A stretch of 64,000 nt of DNA from JAZNQN01 sp045656005 (GCA_045656005.1 JAZOQG010000032.1:1-64000); one strand, 5' to 3'; counted from the first letter of the stretch, positions 10,301-18,293 are shown. Notes: generated from the letters alone by a model not told the origin. Numbers and translations are program-made.

Positions 10301-10870
10301 TCTTTCAAGATTATCCTCTGTTGCCAGAAGTTTTCTCTCTGCCTCAATTTTTTTGTATTTAAATTTTGATATACCTGCAGCTTCTTCGAAAATCTTACGT
10401 CTGTCCTCGGGCTTTCCTGATATAATGGCATCAATTTTGCCCTGACCTATGATTGAATACCCGTCTTTTCCAAGACCTGTGTCCATGAAAAGCTCATTTA
10501 TATCACGAAGTCGACAGATGGCACGGTTTATAAAATATTCACTTTCACCGCTTCTGTAAACTCTTCTCGTAATTGTGATTTCGCTGTAATCAATGGGGAA
10601 TACCTTTTCGGAATTATCAAGCGTTAAAGAAACCTCGGCAAAGCCCGTAGGTTTTCTTTTCTCGGTTCCTGCAAAGATAACATCTTCCATTTTACTGCCA
10701 CGCAAAGTTTTAACACTCTGCTCACCAAGTACCCATCTTATTGCATCGGAAATATTACTCTTTCCGCTGCCGTTAGGTCCCACAATGGCGGTGATGCCGC
10801 TTCCGAAATCAAGCGATATTTTATCTACAAAAGATTTAAAGCCCTGCATTTCAAGCTTTTTTAAATACAC
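7310..10870 (-). CDS. smc: Chromosome partition protein SMC
   Basis: Condensin ATPase for chromosome organisation and segregation. The ~1186-residue protein has an N-terminal Walker A (GPNGSGKSNI), a long coiled coil, a central hinge (roughly residues 500-650, with the glycine motif GGEVLHPGGSISGG), a second coiled coil, and a C-terminal ABC signature (LSGGEMAL) with Walker B (FCILDEIEAALDD). I place the start at the GTG at 10870 (protein begins VYLKKLEMQGFKSF) because GAGGTG stands 6 bases before it. Longer in-frame starts would extend upstream of the -10 box found at 10890-10895. smc is divergent from plsX here instead of following rnc. Confidence 0.97.
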   Translation of the reverse strand: MYLKKLEMQGFKSFVDKISLDFGSGITAIVGPNGSGKSNISDAIRWVLGEQSVKTLRGSKMEDVIFAGTEKRKPTGFAEVSLTLDNSEKVFPIDYSEITITRRVYRSGESEYFINRAICRLRDINELFMDTGLGKDGYSIIGQGKIDAIISGKPEDRRKIFEEAAGISKFKYKKIEAERKLLATEDNLERVLDITEELKSRLSPLKRQSEKAEEYLKLRDELSELDINLYVEKITSLTKSLDDKRTRLSEHIKNLQEDNSLFEELQKKEEQFYSDTQEIELSLSNLREALHRTRISQTELTGEISLLKNNISDFNSRINETENEIGLILNQFSGEKAKKDAISEEIEKYITAKNELMAEIDKINDKISSISTEIDEINSSLQLKMTEENNKQREIDLLEGKISTLDALEQNYDERLQSVTDAVNNAEKSKHEALLKLSETEKEIKEKKEYQESILQKSKDMQNAIDQKKEKISDLKEDYNSLSDEYNKKMSRLNILTDMEKNLDGFAHGVKMLLKGDISSRFNVHGIYSKLIKTEEKYFTAVEVALGNAVQNIVISSDEDAKAAINFLKSGNHGRVTFLPLSSVKGKRGNFEKEIEGTDGYLGLVCDKIECDERYREITESLLGQTALFDTVESALKAARKFGYKIKIVTLGGEVLHPGGSISGGSAPKNSGLLGRESEISSLSVLCRDIEKQMDKTDDNIDDFMEDVRASLKELDALSETLRKTGEEILKLISQRELQTHILRREESELSKLSTELELIKEAGKNSSEQRKNLLSSISLESENLDLIRKNAEIIRRQIGDNIKKRENLGGKITDIRVKITAQNSAIELCNIKNENILNEHEKGEERIKLLNINIEDMKRRISECELAIKAKEENYGETETAALNLQKEIDEIVSSKSESDKRISALKEQIKVQNDKLNNLKITTARLEDSINHAENALDDAVGKLWSEYNISFSEAQKRYTKIENFDEAQRVASSLKAKIRALGNVNIDAVEEYKEVSERYEFLSKQIDDLTLSKKELTTLISDTVKNMNSRFITEFENINQHFANIFRALFGGGTAALSLTDPSNIAETGIEISVRPPGKKLQRLSLLSGGEMALCAIAILFAILKVRPTPFCILDEIEAALDDNNIQRFCNYIKNFSNTTQFIVVTHRRGTMEAADILYGVTMQEKGISKLLAMRPDEVEVEQ

Positions 10871-10889
10871 ACACAACACCTCAATATAC

Positions 10890-10918
10890 ATTATAACAGA
10901 ATTTATGAATTTAAGCAA
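10890..10918 (-). promoter_or_regulatory. Sigma-A promoter for smc-ftsY
   Basis: Minus strand TTGCTT, a 17-bp spacer and TATAAT. The -10 box lies about 20 bases upstream of the GTG start chosen for smc, which supports that start. Confidence 0.75.
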
Positions 10919-10976
10919 CAAAAAATATATATTAATATGTACTTTTTGTTAAGAAGAATTTTTTTACAAAATTTAC

Positions 10977-11005
10977 TTGCAAATTTTATGAAATTAAGTT
11001 ATAAT
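10977..11005 (+). promoter_or_regulatory. Sigma-A promoter for plsX-acpP
   Basis: TTGCAA, a 17-bp spacer and TATAAT on the plus strand, 28 bases before the chosen plsX start. No clear palindromic FapR-type operator was seen around it. Confidence 0.8.
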
Positions 11006-11032
11006 GTAGTGGTATATTGTGAGGTGATGAAT

Positions 11033-12055
11033 TTGGTAATTGCTGTTGATGCAATGGGCGGAGATAATGCACCGAGAGAAATTGTGCTCGGAGCGGTTAA
11101 GGCGTCGGAGATTATCGAGGGCAAAATATTGCTCGTTGGAAAAGAAGAAGTTATTTCCGAAATTCTTACAAATGAAAAATACGATAAAAGTAAAATCGAA
11201 ATCATAAATGCCACAGAGGTTATTGAAAATGACGAAAAACCAACTGCGGCGATACGTACCAAAAAAGATTCATCAATGGTGCGAGCATTTAATCTTTTGG
11301 CAAACGGAGATGCAGATGCTTTGGTGTCTGCAGGAAGTACGGGAGCACTTTTAACGGGTGCTGTTCACTTTTTAAAGAGAATTAAAGGCATTTCAAGACC
11401 TGCCCTGGTGCCGACACTTCCTTCTGCAAATGATAATTTTATTATCGCTGACAGCGGTGCAAACGCAGTTTGCAAACCACAAAATCTTTTGCAGTTTGCT
11501 TTAATGGGTGCTTCTTATGCCAAAAATGTTTTGGGAAAAGAAAATCCGAGAGTGGGACTACTTAATATCGGTGCCGAAAGCGGAAAAGGAACTGACCTTG
11601 TAAAAGAAGCATACGATTTATTAAAAGACAGCGGTCTTAACTTCGTCGGCAATGTTGAGGCGAGAGACCCTGTAATGGGCGAGTGCGATGTTGTTGTGTG
11701 TGACGGATTTTCTGGAAATGTACTCCTCAAAGCTACTGAGGGCACGGGACTTGTGCTTTTTAAAAATGTTAAAGAAGTCTTTATGGGCAGTATAGTGACA
11801 AAAATTGCGGCACTTATGCTCAAAAAAGGGCTTTATAAACTTAAAAAGAAAATGGATTACAAAGAATATGGCGGTGCACCGTTTCTCGGAGTTACAAAGT
11901 GCGTTATAAAGGCTCACGGAACAAGTGATGCCAAAACTATAATGCACACAATAAAGCAAGCGGAAAATTTTGCAAAAAGCAATTTTTTAAGCGAACTTTG
12001 CGAAACTATGGAGAAATATAGCGCCGAAGAAGGAGGTGCAGAAGGTGGTATTTGA
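11033..12055 (+). CDS. plsX: Phosphate acyltransferase PlsX
   Basis: Makes acyl-phosphate from acyl-ACP for phosphatidic acid synthesis at the membrane surface. The family's opening IAVDAMGGDNAP is present, as are SAGSTGAL and DGFSGNVLLKATEG. I choose the TTG at 11033 as start because GAGGTG (11021-11026) is 6 bases before it, whereas it directly abuts the ATG at 11027; the extra two codons are the only difference. Length (~340 residues) is normal. The 3' end overlaps the start of acpP, so the two are coupled. Confidence 0.96.
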   Translation: MVIAVDAMGGDNAPREIVLGAVKASEIIEGKILLVGKEEVISEILTNEKYDKSKIEIINATEVIENDEKPTAAIRTKKDSSMVRAFNLLANGDADALVSAGSTGALLTGAVHFLKRIKGISRPALVPTLPSANDNFIIADSGANAVCKPQNLLQFALMGASYAKNVLGKENPRVGLLNIGAESGKGTDLVKEAYDLLKDSGLNFVGNVEARDPVMGECDVVVCDGFSGNVLLKATEGTGLVLFKNVKEVFMGSIVTKIAALMLKKGLYKLKKKMDYKEYGGAPFLGVTKCVIKAHGTSDAKTIMHTIKQAENFAKSNFLSELCETMEKYSAEEGGAEGGI

Positions 12056-12275
12056 TAAAGTTAAAAATATTATTGTAGATCAACTTGGTGTTGATGAAAG
12101 TAAGGTTACTATGGAAGCTTCTTTTGTTGATACACTCGGTGCAGATTCACTTGATATTGTTGAGCTTGTTATGGCTTTTGAAGAAGAGTTTGATATTGAA
12201 ATACCCGATGATGCGGCTGAAAAAATTTCAACAGTTGCTGATGTGGTAAACTATATCGGAAAGCTTGCAAAATAG
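12045..12275 (+). CDS. acpP: Acyl carrier protein
   Basis: Carries growing fatty acyl chains on a phosphopantetheine arm. The 76-residue acidic protein has the modification motif GADSLDIVELVM. The start is the GTG at 12045, 8 bases after AGGAGG (12031-12036), overlapping the plsX stop by 11 bases; an in-frame GTG at 12036 lies inside the ribosome site and is unlikely. A strong terminator follows, so plsX-acpP forms a compact lipid operon. Confidence 0.97.
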   Translation: MVFDKVKNIIVDQLGVDESKVTMEASFVDTLGADSLDIVELVMAFEEEFDIEIPDDAAEKISTVADVVNYIGKLAK

Positions 12276-12288
12276 TAGTTTATTAAAG

Positions 12289-12317
12289 GGCTATAGCAAA
12301 ATGCTATAGCCTCTTTT
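12289..12317 (+). terminator. Rho-independent terminator after acpP
   Basis: A perfect 9-bp stem GGCTATAGC / GCTATAGCC with a 5-nt loop, followed by TCTTTTT. It separates acpP from rnc; because rnc starts only 16 bases later, read-through probably supplies part of rnc expression. Confidence 0.85.
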
Positions 12318-12332
12318 TCGCGAGGTAATATT

Positions 12333-13025
12333 ATGGATTTAAAAAAAGAATTTTTTGAGATTACAAATCATGAGTTTAAGAATATGTCTCTCCTTAAAAC
12401 TGCCCTGACACATTCCTCGTTTGCAAATGAAATGCAGGGCAAAATTGCCTATAATGAAAGAATGGAATTTTTGGGAGATTCAGTTTTAAGCCTCATAATA
12501 AGTGAATATCTTTTTTCGGGAGAAAACAAACTTGCCGAGGGTGAAATGTCAAAAACAAGAGCAAATATTGTTTGTGAGCGCTCACTTTCAGAGTGTGCTC
12601 AGAAGATAAACTTAGGTAAATATATTTATCTCGGAAAAGGTGAAGAACATACTGGTGGCAGGGAGAGGGCATCTATCTTAGCTGATGCCGTAGAGGCCTT
12701 GATTGCGGCACTTTATCTTGACGGCGGATTTGAATGTGCAAAAAAATTCGTTCTTGATAAACTTTCGGACCAGATTGAAAGTGCTGTAAGCGGAGGATTT
12801 ATAACTGACTATAAAACTACCTTGCAGGAGCATGTTCAGAAAGGCGGAAGCGAAAAAATAGTTTATAAACTTATAGACGAGGAAGGGCCTGACCACAACA
12901 AAACATTTAAAACTGCTATTTTTATAAACGAAGAAGAAATTACAAAAGGCATCGGAAAAACAAAGAAAGATTCCGAACAGGATGCGGCAAAAAAAGCACT
13001 CTCTGTTTTGGGGGTTATAAAATAA
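12333..13025 (+). CDS. rnc: Ribonuclease III
   Basis: Cleaves double-stranded RNA, including rRNA precursors. The 230-residue protein has the catalytic signature NERMEFLGDSVL near residue 42, a second acidic stretch (LADAVEALIAALYLDGG) and a C-terminal double-stranded RNA-binding domain (TLQEHVQKGG ... KKDSEQDAAKKAL). An ATG start follows a GAGG-type site. The radical SAM gene begins 1 base after its stop. Confidence 0.97.
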   Translation: MDLKKEFFEITNHEFKNMSLLKTALTHSSFANEMQGKIAYNERMEFLGDSVLSLIISEYLFSGENKLAEGEMSKTRANIVCERSLSECAQKINLGKYIYLGKGEEHTGGRERASILADAVEALIAALYLDGGFECAKKFVLDKLSDQIESAVSGGFITDYKTTLQEHVQKGGSEKIVYKLIDEEGPDHNKTFKTAIFINEEEITKGIGKTKKDSEQDAAKKALSVLGVIK

Positions 13026-13026
13026 T

Positions 13027-14001
13027 ATGGAAAAGTATTCTAATATTCCTATTTTTATTCCTCATTATGGATGCGGTAATGACTGCGTTTTTTGTAATCA
13101 GAGGTCGATAACGGGGAAAAAACTGCCACCTTCAAAAGATGAGGTGCGGGCGGAAATTGAAAGTTTTCTTTCCTACATTAAAAATCGAAAGGCACAGGTT
13201 GCGTTTTTTGGCGGAAGTTTTACGGGCATTGATATTTCAATGCAGAGAGAATATCTCTCTGTCGCATCAGAGTTTTTAAAAAATAAAAAGGTTTTCGGGA
13301 TAAGGCTTTCTACAAGACCTGATTATATTTCAAGGGAAATTCTCGAAATGCTTTCAGAGTACGGAGTTACAAATATTGAACTCGGAGTGCAGAGTATGTG
13401 TGATGATGTTCTGAAAAATGCAAACCGCGGACATTGTGCACTTGACACGGAGCGGGCATGCGCACTTATAAACGAATATGGCTTTACTTTGGGACTTCAG
13501 ATGATGCCGGGGCTTCCGGGGGACACAGAGGAGAAAACAATTTTTACTGCGAAGGAAATTGTAAGACTTGGTGCGAAAGAGGCGAGAGTATATCCTACAT
13601 GCGTTTTGAAAAACACAAGGCTATACGATATGTATATCAGCGGAGAGTATACTCCGCTTACGGTGGAAAAAGCGGTAGAGTGGTCTGCGAAGGCAGTTAT
13701 GGTTTTGGAGGGTGCAGGAGTAAACGTTATAAGATGCGGTCTGCAGGAGACGGATACACTTGGTGATGAAATAGTTGCAGGCGGATACCACAGCGCTATG
13801 GGAGAACTTGTGAAAAGCAGAATTTTGCGCGAAGAAATTGAAAGTGCTGCAAAAAAATGCAAGGATAGGGTTCTTGACTTTCATGTGCCGCGTGAAAAAC
13901 TTTCGCAGTATCTCGGACAAAAAAGATGCAATGTAAAATATATAGAAGAAAAATACAAAATAAAAGTAAACATAATATGTCACGAAAACACACCATCATG
14001 A
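13027..14001 (+). CDS. Radical SAM protein of the Elp3-like group
   Basis: A 324-residue radical S-adenosylmethionine protein. The [4Fe-4S] cluster motif is HYGCGNDCVFCNQ (C-x3-C-x2-C) near residue 20, followed by the glycine-rich FFGGSFTG motif and a TIM-barrel-like remainder with LGVQSM and GLPGDT. It resembles the Clostridia protein usually found between rnc and smc. The substrate is unknown; Elp3-like proteins act on tRNA, but no acetyltransferase domain is present here. Probably co-transcribed with rnc. Confidence 0.88.
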   Translation: MEKYSNIPIFIPHYGCGNDCVFCNQRSITGKKLPPSKDEVRAEIESFLSYIKNRKAQVAFFGGSFTGIDISMQREYLSVASEFLKNKKVFGIRLSTRPDYISREILEMLSEYGVTNIELGVQSMCDDVLKNANRGHCALDTERACALINEYGFTLGLQMMPGLPGDTEEKTIFTAKEIVRLGAKEARVYPTCVLKNTRLYDMYISGEYTPLTVEKAVEWSAKAVMVLEGAGVNVIRCGLQETDTLGDEIVAGGYHSAMGELVKSRILREEIESAAKKCKDRVLDFHVPREKLSQYLGQKRCNVKYIEEKYKIKVNIICHENTPS

Positions 14002-14025
14002 ATATAATGTCGTGGTGGTGTTTTT

Positions 14026-14715
14026 ATGTACAGGGGTTATAAAAAGAAAAATACAAAGCTGTCGCTTTACATAACCTTTTCCGTGGTGCTTATTTTATGC
14101 ATATTTCTGCTTGGCATTTTTGAGTTTCGTATAAGGCCGATTATTCAGGAGGTTGCCTCATCACGTGCAAAAAACACCGCCGTGAGAGTTATATCAAACG
14201 TTGTAAATGACACTATGGCAAAAGCCGATATTAAATACACCGACCTTGTTTCCTTTCAGAAAAACGGTGAGCAGAATATTACGGCAGTAACATCGGACAT
14301 AGTTGGAATTAATAAACTTAAAGCAACACTCTCAATGGAAATTGAAAAGAAAATAAGCGACATTGATACAATGTCAACAAAAATTCCTCTCGGAAACCTT
14401 TTTAATCAAAGTTTTCTTTCGGGATTAGGACCTAAAATAAAAATTCAAATGGTGCCCATAGGTTATGCAACAATAGATGTAAAAAATGAGTTTACATCTG
14501 CGGGAATAAATCAGACAAAGCATGAAATTTATCTTGAAATAAGCTGCAGCATGTCAGTACTTCTTCCTGTTACGTCTTCGGGAACAACCGTAAAAACCCA
14601 GATACCCGTAGCGGAAACGATAATAGTAGGCAATGTTCCTTCGACATATACAAATGTTGAAGGGCAGGAAAGCCCCGGCAATGTAGCAATGAACCTTTTG
14701 CCTGACGGAGACTGA
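14026..14715 (+). CDS. yunB: Sporulation protein YunB
   Basis: A 229-residue protein of the YunB family, made in the mother cell during spore formation in Bacillus. One N-terminal membrane helix (residues ~13-35) is followed by an extracytoplasmic domain with the family phrase AVRVISNVVNDTM and a later KIQMVPIGYATIDV region. It supports the view that the organism forms spores. A GTGGTGGTG-containing site precedes the ATG. Confidence 0.88.
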   Translation: MYRGYKKKNTKLSLYITFSVVLILCIFLLGIFEFRIRPIIQEVASSRAKNTAVRVISNVVNDTMAKADIKYTDLVSFQKNGEQNITAVTSDIVGINKLKATLSMEIEKKISDIDTMSTKIPLGNLFNQSFLSGLGPKIKIQMVPIGYATIDVKNEFTSAGINQTKHEIYLEISCSMSVLLPVTSSGTTVKTQIPVAETIIVGNVPSTYTNVEGQESPGNVAMNLLPDGD

Positions 14716-14771
14716 TATTTTTCTTGCAGATTTTAAAAATTTGTGGTATATATATAGAAGAGGTGAGAAAA

Positions 14772-15359
14772 GTGGCAAAAAAAGCAGGAAGAAATACAAA
14801 GGGTAAAATTATCGTTGCGGCATGGAAACTTTTTTATGAGCAGGGCTATGACGATACAACAATAGAAGAGATAATAGAAGAATCGGGAACATCAAAAGGG
14901 TCATTCTATCATTATTTTGCGGGTAAGGATGCCTTACTTAGTTCTCTTTCATATATGTTTGACGAAAAATATGGCGAGCTTATGGAAAGTATAACTGACG
15001 ATATGCATAGCTTTGATAAATTGATGTACTTAAACCGTGAACTTTTTCTTATGATAGAAAACAGTATTTCCCTTGATTTGCTGGCAAAACTTTATTCCTC
15101 CCAGCTTACAACAAAAGGCGAAAAGCATCTTCTTGACCATAACCGCATATATTATAAACTTTTAAGAAATATTTTTTCAGAGGGTCAGGCAAAGGGAGAG
15201 ATAACAAAGGATTTGTCAGTTAACGAGCTTGTTAAGGTTTATGCACTTTGCGAGAGAGCCTTTCTTTATGATTGGTGTCTTTCAAACGGTGACTATTCTC
15301 TCACTAAATATGCTGCTGATATGTTGCCGCTTTTTTTGGAAAAATTTAAAATTTTATAA
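14772..15359 (+). CDS. TetR/AcrR family transcriptional regulator
   Basis: A ~195-residue one-component regulator. The N-terminal helix-turn-helix is clear: AWKLFYEQGYDDTTIEEIIEESGTSKGSFYHYFAGKDALL. The C-terminal two thirds is a helical ligand-binding domain with no recognisable ligand. The GTG at 14772 is chosen because GAGGTG is 6 bases before it and the HTH begins about 20 residues later. It sits upstream of putP with a 46-bp perfect palindrome between them, so putP or itself is a likely target. Confidence 0.92.
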   Translation: MAKKAGRNTKGKIIVAAWKLFYEQGYDDTTIEEIIEESGTSKGSFYHYFAGKDALLSSLSYMFDEKYGELMESITDDMHSFDKLMYLNRELFLMIENSISLDLLAKLYSSQLTTKGEKHLLDHNRIYYKLLRNIFSEGQAKGEITKDLSVNELVKVYALCERAFLYDWCLSNGDYSLTKYAADMLPLFLEKFKIL

Positions 15360-15387
15360 AAGTTATATTTTTGTTATTTTAAATAGT

Positions 15388-15407
15388 CTGTATATCGTAC
15401 AGTTTTT
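15388..15407 (+). terminator. Small hairpin with T tract after the TetR gene
   Basis: CTGTA-TATCG-TACAG followed by five T residues, 29 bases after the TetR gene stop. The stem is only 5 bp, so it may be a weak terminator. Its GTACAG half also matches the core of the larger palindrome downstream, so it could instead be an operator half. Confidence 0.4.
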
Positions 15408-15439
15408 AAAACCTTGATATTACTGTAAAAAATTAATAA

Positions 15440-15485
15440 AACACAGAACAAAGTACAGAATTAATTCTGTACTTTGTTCTGTGTT
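15440..15485. promoter_or_regulatory. Perfect 46-bp palindrome overlapping the putP promoter
   Basis: Two perfect 23-base arms meet with no spacer, centred between 15462 and 15463; the middle 20 bases read GTACAGAATTAATTCTGTAC. The right arm enters the -35 box of putP (15484). No T run follows on the plus strand; the minus strand is moderately T-rich after it. It may be an operator (for the neighbouring TetR protein), a terminator, or both. Confidence 0.7.
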
Positions 15486-15512
15486 GCGTTCTAATAAAAG
15501 TTGTGTTATAAT
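15484..15512 (+). promoter_or_regulatory. Sigma-A promoter for putP
   Basis: TTGCGT, 17-bp spacer, TATAAT. Its -35 box overlaps the last two bases of the 46-bp palindrome. Confidence 0.78.
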
Positions 15513-15548
15513 GATTCGGTACAAAAAAGAAAAAAGGAGATTTAAGTT

Positions 15549-17081
15549 ATGGATATTTTAGCATTTGTACTTTATTTTGTAGCTATGATAGCTATAGGTG
15601 TGTACTTTTTCTTTAAGTCGAAATCGGCTACTGAAAAAGATTATTTTCTCGGCGGACGTGCAATGGGTCCGTGGGTAACTGCGATGAGTGCACAGGCATC
15701 TGATATGAGTGCCTGGCTTCTTATGGGACTTCCCGGCAGTATTTTAGCATTTGGTTTTGGTCAGGCATGGATAGGCATTGGTCTTGCAATCGGAACTGCG
15801 GCAAACTGGATTTTGGTTGCAAAAAGACTTCGTAAGTTTTCAAAGGCTTCGGGTGATGCAATTACACTTCCGCAGTACCTTTCAAACAGATTTGCGTCAA
15901 AGAGCCATGCGGTGAGCATTATTTGTGCAGTAGTATTTCTCGTATGCTTTACAATTTATGTAGCATCTGCATTTGTTGCAGGGGCAGACGTGTTTACAAC
16001 ACTTGTTCCTTCACTTGACCCTATGGTTGCAATGCTTATTTTTGCGGCAATTGTTATTATTTACACATTCCTCGGCGGTTTCAACGCCGTTTGCTGGACT
16101 GACTTTTTCCAGGGTCTTTTGATGATAGCGGCACTTTTGATAGTTCCTATCGTTGTAGGATTTACAAGAGAACTTGAACCTGCTGCACTTACTACTACAT
16201 ATATTGGTCCAAAAGGAGAAGAGTTTAAATTTGTTGCAAGTTTCTTAAATGCAAGCTGGCAGGATATTTTGTCAGGTCTCGGCTGGGGCCTTGGATACTT
16301 TGGTATGCCTCACATCATTGTAAGATTTATGGCTATTGAAAAGCCTTCTATGGTTAAAAAATCGGCAACTGTTGCAATTATCTGGGTTGTACTTTCTCTT
16401 GGTGCTGCAATTATGATTGCATACCTTGGCAGAATGTTTGTATATTCAAACGGAGTTGACCTTTCTGAAGTATTGCTTAGAGAAGGAAAACAATCTCTCA
16501 TATTTGTTGAACTTGCTAAAGATGTATTCCCGGCATTTATTGCAGGACTTTTACTTGCAGCAATTATTGCCGCATCAATGTCAACTGCTGACTCTCAGCT
16601 TCTTGTTGCAGCATCTTCCTTTGCAAGCGACCTTTATAAACCTATCATCAGAAAAAATGCATCGAACAAGGAAATGATGTGGGTAAGCCGTCTTATCGTA
16701 ATCCTTATTGCAGTTATTGCATTCTTTATTGCAAGCAGTAAAGGCGAGGCGGCGCAGGCTATTATGGACCTTGTATCAAATGCGTGGGGTATCTTTGGTG
16801 CGGCATTCGGTCCTGTTGTTCTTTTGTCACTTTTCTGGAAAAGATTTACTTACAAAGGTGCGGTTGCAGGTATAGTTGTTGGTGCACTTTGTGATATGCT
16901 TTGGCTCTGGCTCCCTGTTATGGGTTCAACTCTTACTGCCATTACAGGTGTTTACGAAATTATCCCCGGATTTATTTTGGGTGGTGTGGCAGCAATAGTG
17001 GTGACACTTCTCGATAAAGCTCCTTCCGAGGAAGTTCTGGCGATATTTGAAAAGGCTACTGATAACAGTATTGATGATTAA
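15549..17081 (+). CDS. putP: Sodium/proline symporter
   Basis: A 510-residue sodium:solute symporter of the SSS family, most like PutP, importing proline with Na+. About 12-13 membrane helices are visible. Family signatures include the early DYFLGGRAMGPWVTAMSAQASDMSAWL region and the later AAIIAASMSTADSQLLVAASSFASDLY region with its conserved Ser/Thr sodium-site residues. An ATG follows AAAAAGGAGA. It is monocistronic, bounded by its own promoter and a strong terminator. The substrate could be another amino or organic acid, but the proline assignment fits best. Confidence 0.93.
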   Translation: MDILAFVLYFVAMIAIGVYFFFKSKSATEKDYFLGGRAMGPWVTAMSAQASDMSAWLLMGLPGSILAFGFGQAWIGIGLAIGTAANWILVAKRLRKFSKASGDAITLPQYLSNRFASKSHAVSIICAVVFLVCFTIYVASAFVAGADVFTTLVPSLDPMVAMLIFAAIVIIYTFLGGFNAVCWTDFFQGLLMIAALLIVPIVVGFTRELEPAALTTTYIGPKGEEFKFVASFLNASWQDILSGLGWGLGYFGMPHIIVRFMAIEKPSMVKKSATVAIIWVVLSLGAAIMIAYLGRMFVYSNGVDLSEVLLREGKQSLIFVELAKDVFPAFIAGLLLAAIIAASMSTADSQLLVAASSFASDLYKPIIRKNASNKEMMWVSRLIVILIAVIAFFIASSKGEAAQAIMDLVSNAWGIFGAAFGPVVLLSLFWKRFTYKGAVAGIVVGALCDMLWLWLPVMGSTLTAITGVYEIIPGFILGGVAAIVVTLLDKAPSEEVLAIFEKATDNSIDD

Positions 17082-17093
17082 TTAATGTTAAAT

Positions 17094-17130
17094 AAAAAAG
17101 CAACGTTCAATCGGGAACGTTGCTTTTTTT
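17094..17130. terminator. Bidirectional terminator between putP and the PP2C-like gene
   Basis: An A6-GCAACGTTC / GAACGTTGC-T7 hairpin with a 6-nt loop. A and T runs on both sides let it serve both converging genes. Confidence 0.92.
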
Positions 17131-17131
17131 A

Positions 17132-18187
17132 TTACTCGGGTTTTGGTGTTCGAAGAATAAATTCGTCTTCTTCGGTTTCTGCTTCTGCATTATTTTCCGA
17201 TGACATAAATTCTGTTGGGGCAGGAGATGCGGTTTCTGTTATCACGTCACCTTCATGGGAAATTTCAGGCTTTTTGGAGCAGGACTGAATTCCTACAGTG
17301 ATAAAAGCCGTTATAACTGCCAGGGCTATAGCACTCAAAGTAAGAGAGAGTGCAGTTTTTGTGTTCTTCGGTGATGAATATGGGGGAGCACCGTTTCTTA
17401 TTATCATAACGGTTACATCATCATCTGCACCGCGCGCGAGCGCTTCGCTTATAAGTCTTGTCGCCATTCTTTCGTCGCTTAAGTCAAGTGAAAGAATATA
17501 GGAAATTCTCTGCTCGGTCAAAGATTTTAAAAGTCCGTCTGTGCAAAGGAGAAAAACATCATTTTTTGTAATTTCATAGGAATCGGAAAGCTCAGGTGTT
17601 ACCACTTCACCGCTTGGAAAATTACCGACAAGTTTGCCGTTTACGGGTGCTATGGCATTATGAAATTTCTTGGCTGCATTTTCTTTTCCTGAGAGTCTTG
17701 TAAGCTCACCGTCGCGCATTAAAAACGCACACGTACTACCAATATTTGTTATTGTCGCAATGCCGTCATTTACTGTGAGCATGGAGAAAGAAGAGGCATA
17801 GTCCTTATAAGATGATGCAGAAGATATTACACTTAGTTCTCCGTTTAAATCAGTAACAAAATCACGCATTACTGCATCGAGTTGTTCGATATTTGCATTT
17901 GCAAGATTGTCATGGTATTTTTTAATGCTCCTGCAAAGCTCCTGTGAGGGAGACATAACTCCTTCAGGTGCTTTAAGACTGTCAGAAACGGCAAAAACAA
18001 GATTTTTTCCGTTGACACTGCGAAGCACAGGTTTTGTCATAACCTTTCCGCCACCTGGAGGTGTCGCTCCGTTTATGTAAAAACAATCGGTTGCAGCCTC
18101 ATTTTGCACCGATGAATAAACTGTTATATTAAATCTTGGTAAAAAAATAATATCACCGCTTTTCGTAAATTTTATTTTATTATACAA
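17132..18187 (-). CDS. PP2C-like phosphatase domain protein with C-terminal membrane anchor
   Basis: A PPM/PP2C-type serine/threonine phosphatase fold of ~250 residues (GSTCAFLMRDGELTRLS, FLLCTDGLLKSL, GADDDVTVMII), then one membrane helix (near residue 290) and a short acidic tail outside. The usual metal-binding AVADGMGG is degenerate: AVSDSLKAPEG keeps the first Asp but loses the Gly-rich part, so activity may be weak. The reported end is the open-frame limit (TTG at 18187), but that codon lies next to the -10 box of a perfect promoter, so translation must begin further in. A GGTGAT site precedes a TTA codon at 18142, and the first usable GTG is at 18109; the start is unresolved. Confidence 0.75.
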   Translation of the reverse strand: MYNKIKFTKSGDIIFLPRFNITVYSSVQNEAATDCFYINGATPPGGGKVMTKPVLRSVNGKNLVFAVSDSLKAPEGVMSPSQELCRSIKKYHDNLANANIEQLDAVMRDFVTDLNGELSVISSASSYKDYASSFSMLTVNDGIATITNIGSTCAFLMRDGELTRLSGKENAAKKFHNAIAPVNGKLVGNFPSGEVVTPELSDSYEITKNDVFLLCTDGLLKSLTEQRISYILSLDLSDERMATRLISEALARGADDDVTVMIIRNGAPPYSSPKNTKTALSLTLSAIALAVITAFITVGIQSCSKKPEISHEGDVITETASPAPTEFMSSENNAEAETEEDEFILRTPKPE

Positions 18188-18207
18188 AATATTTTAAAAT
18201 TTGTCAA
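18179..18207 (-). promoter_or_regulatory. Consensus sigma-A promoter for the PP2C-like gene
   Basis: Minus strand TTGACA, 17-bp spacer, TATAAT: a perfect match. Transcription would begin near 18172, inside the longest open frame. Confidence 0.85.
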
Positions 18208-18264
18208 TTATTAACCAAATTTAACAACAAAATTTATTTAAAAAATAAATTAGTTTAAAACTAC

Positions 18265-18293
18265 TTGATTATTTATTTAAGCTGTGATAAAAT
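18265..18293 (+). promoter_or_regulatory. Sigma-A promoter for the membrane protein-PIG-L-isomerase operon
   Basis: TTGATT, 17-bp spacer, TAAAAT, 35 bases before the ATG at 18328. Confidence 0.65.
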
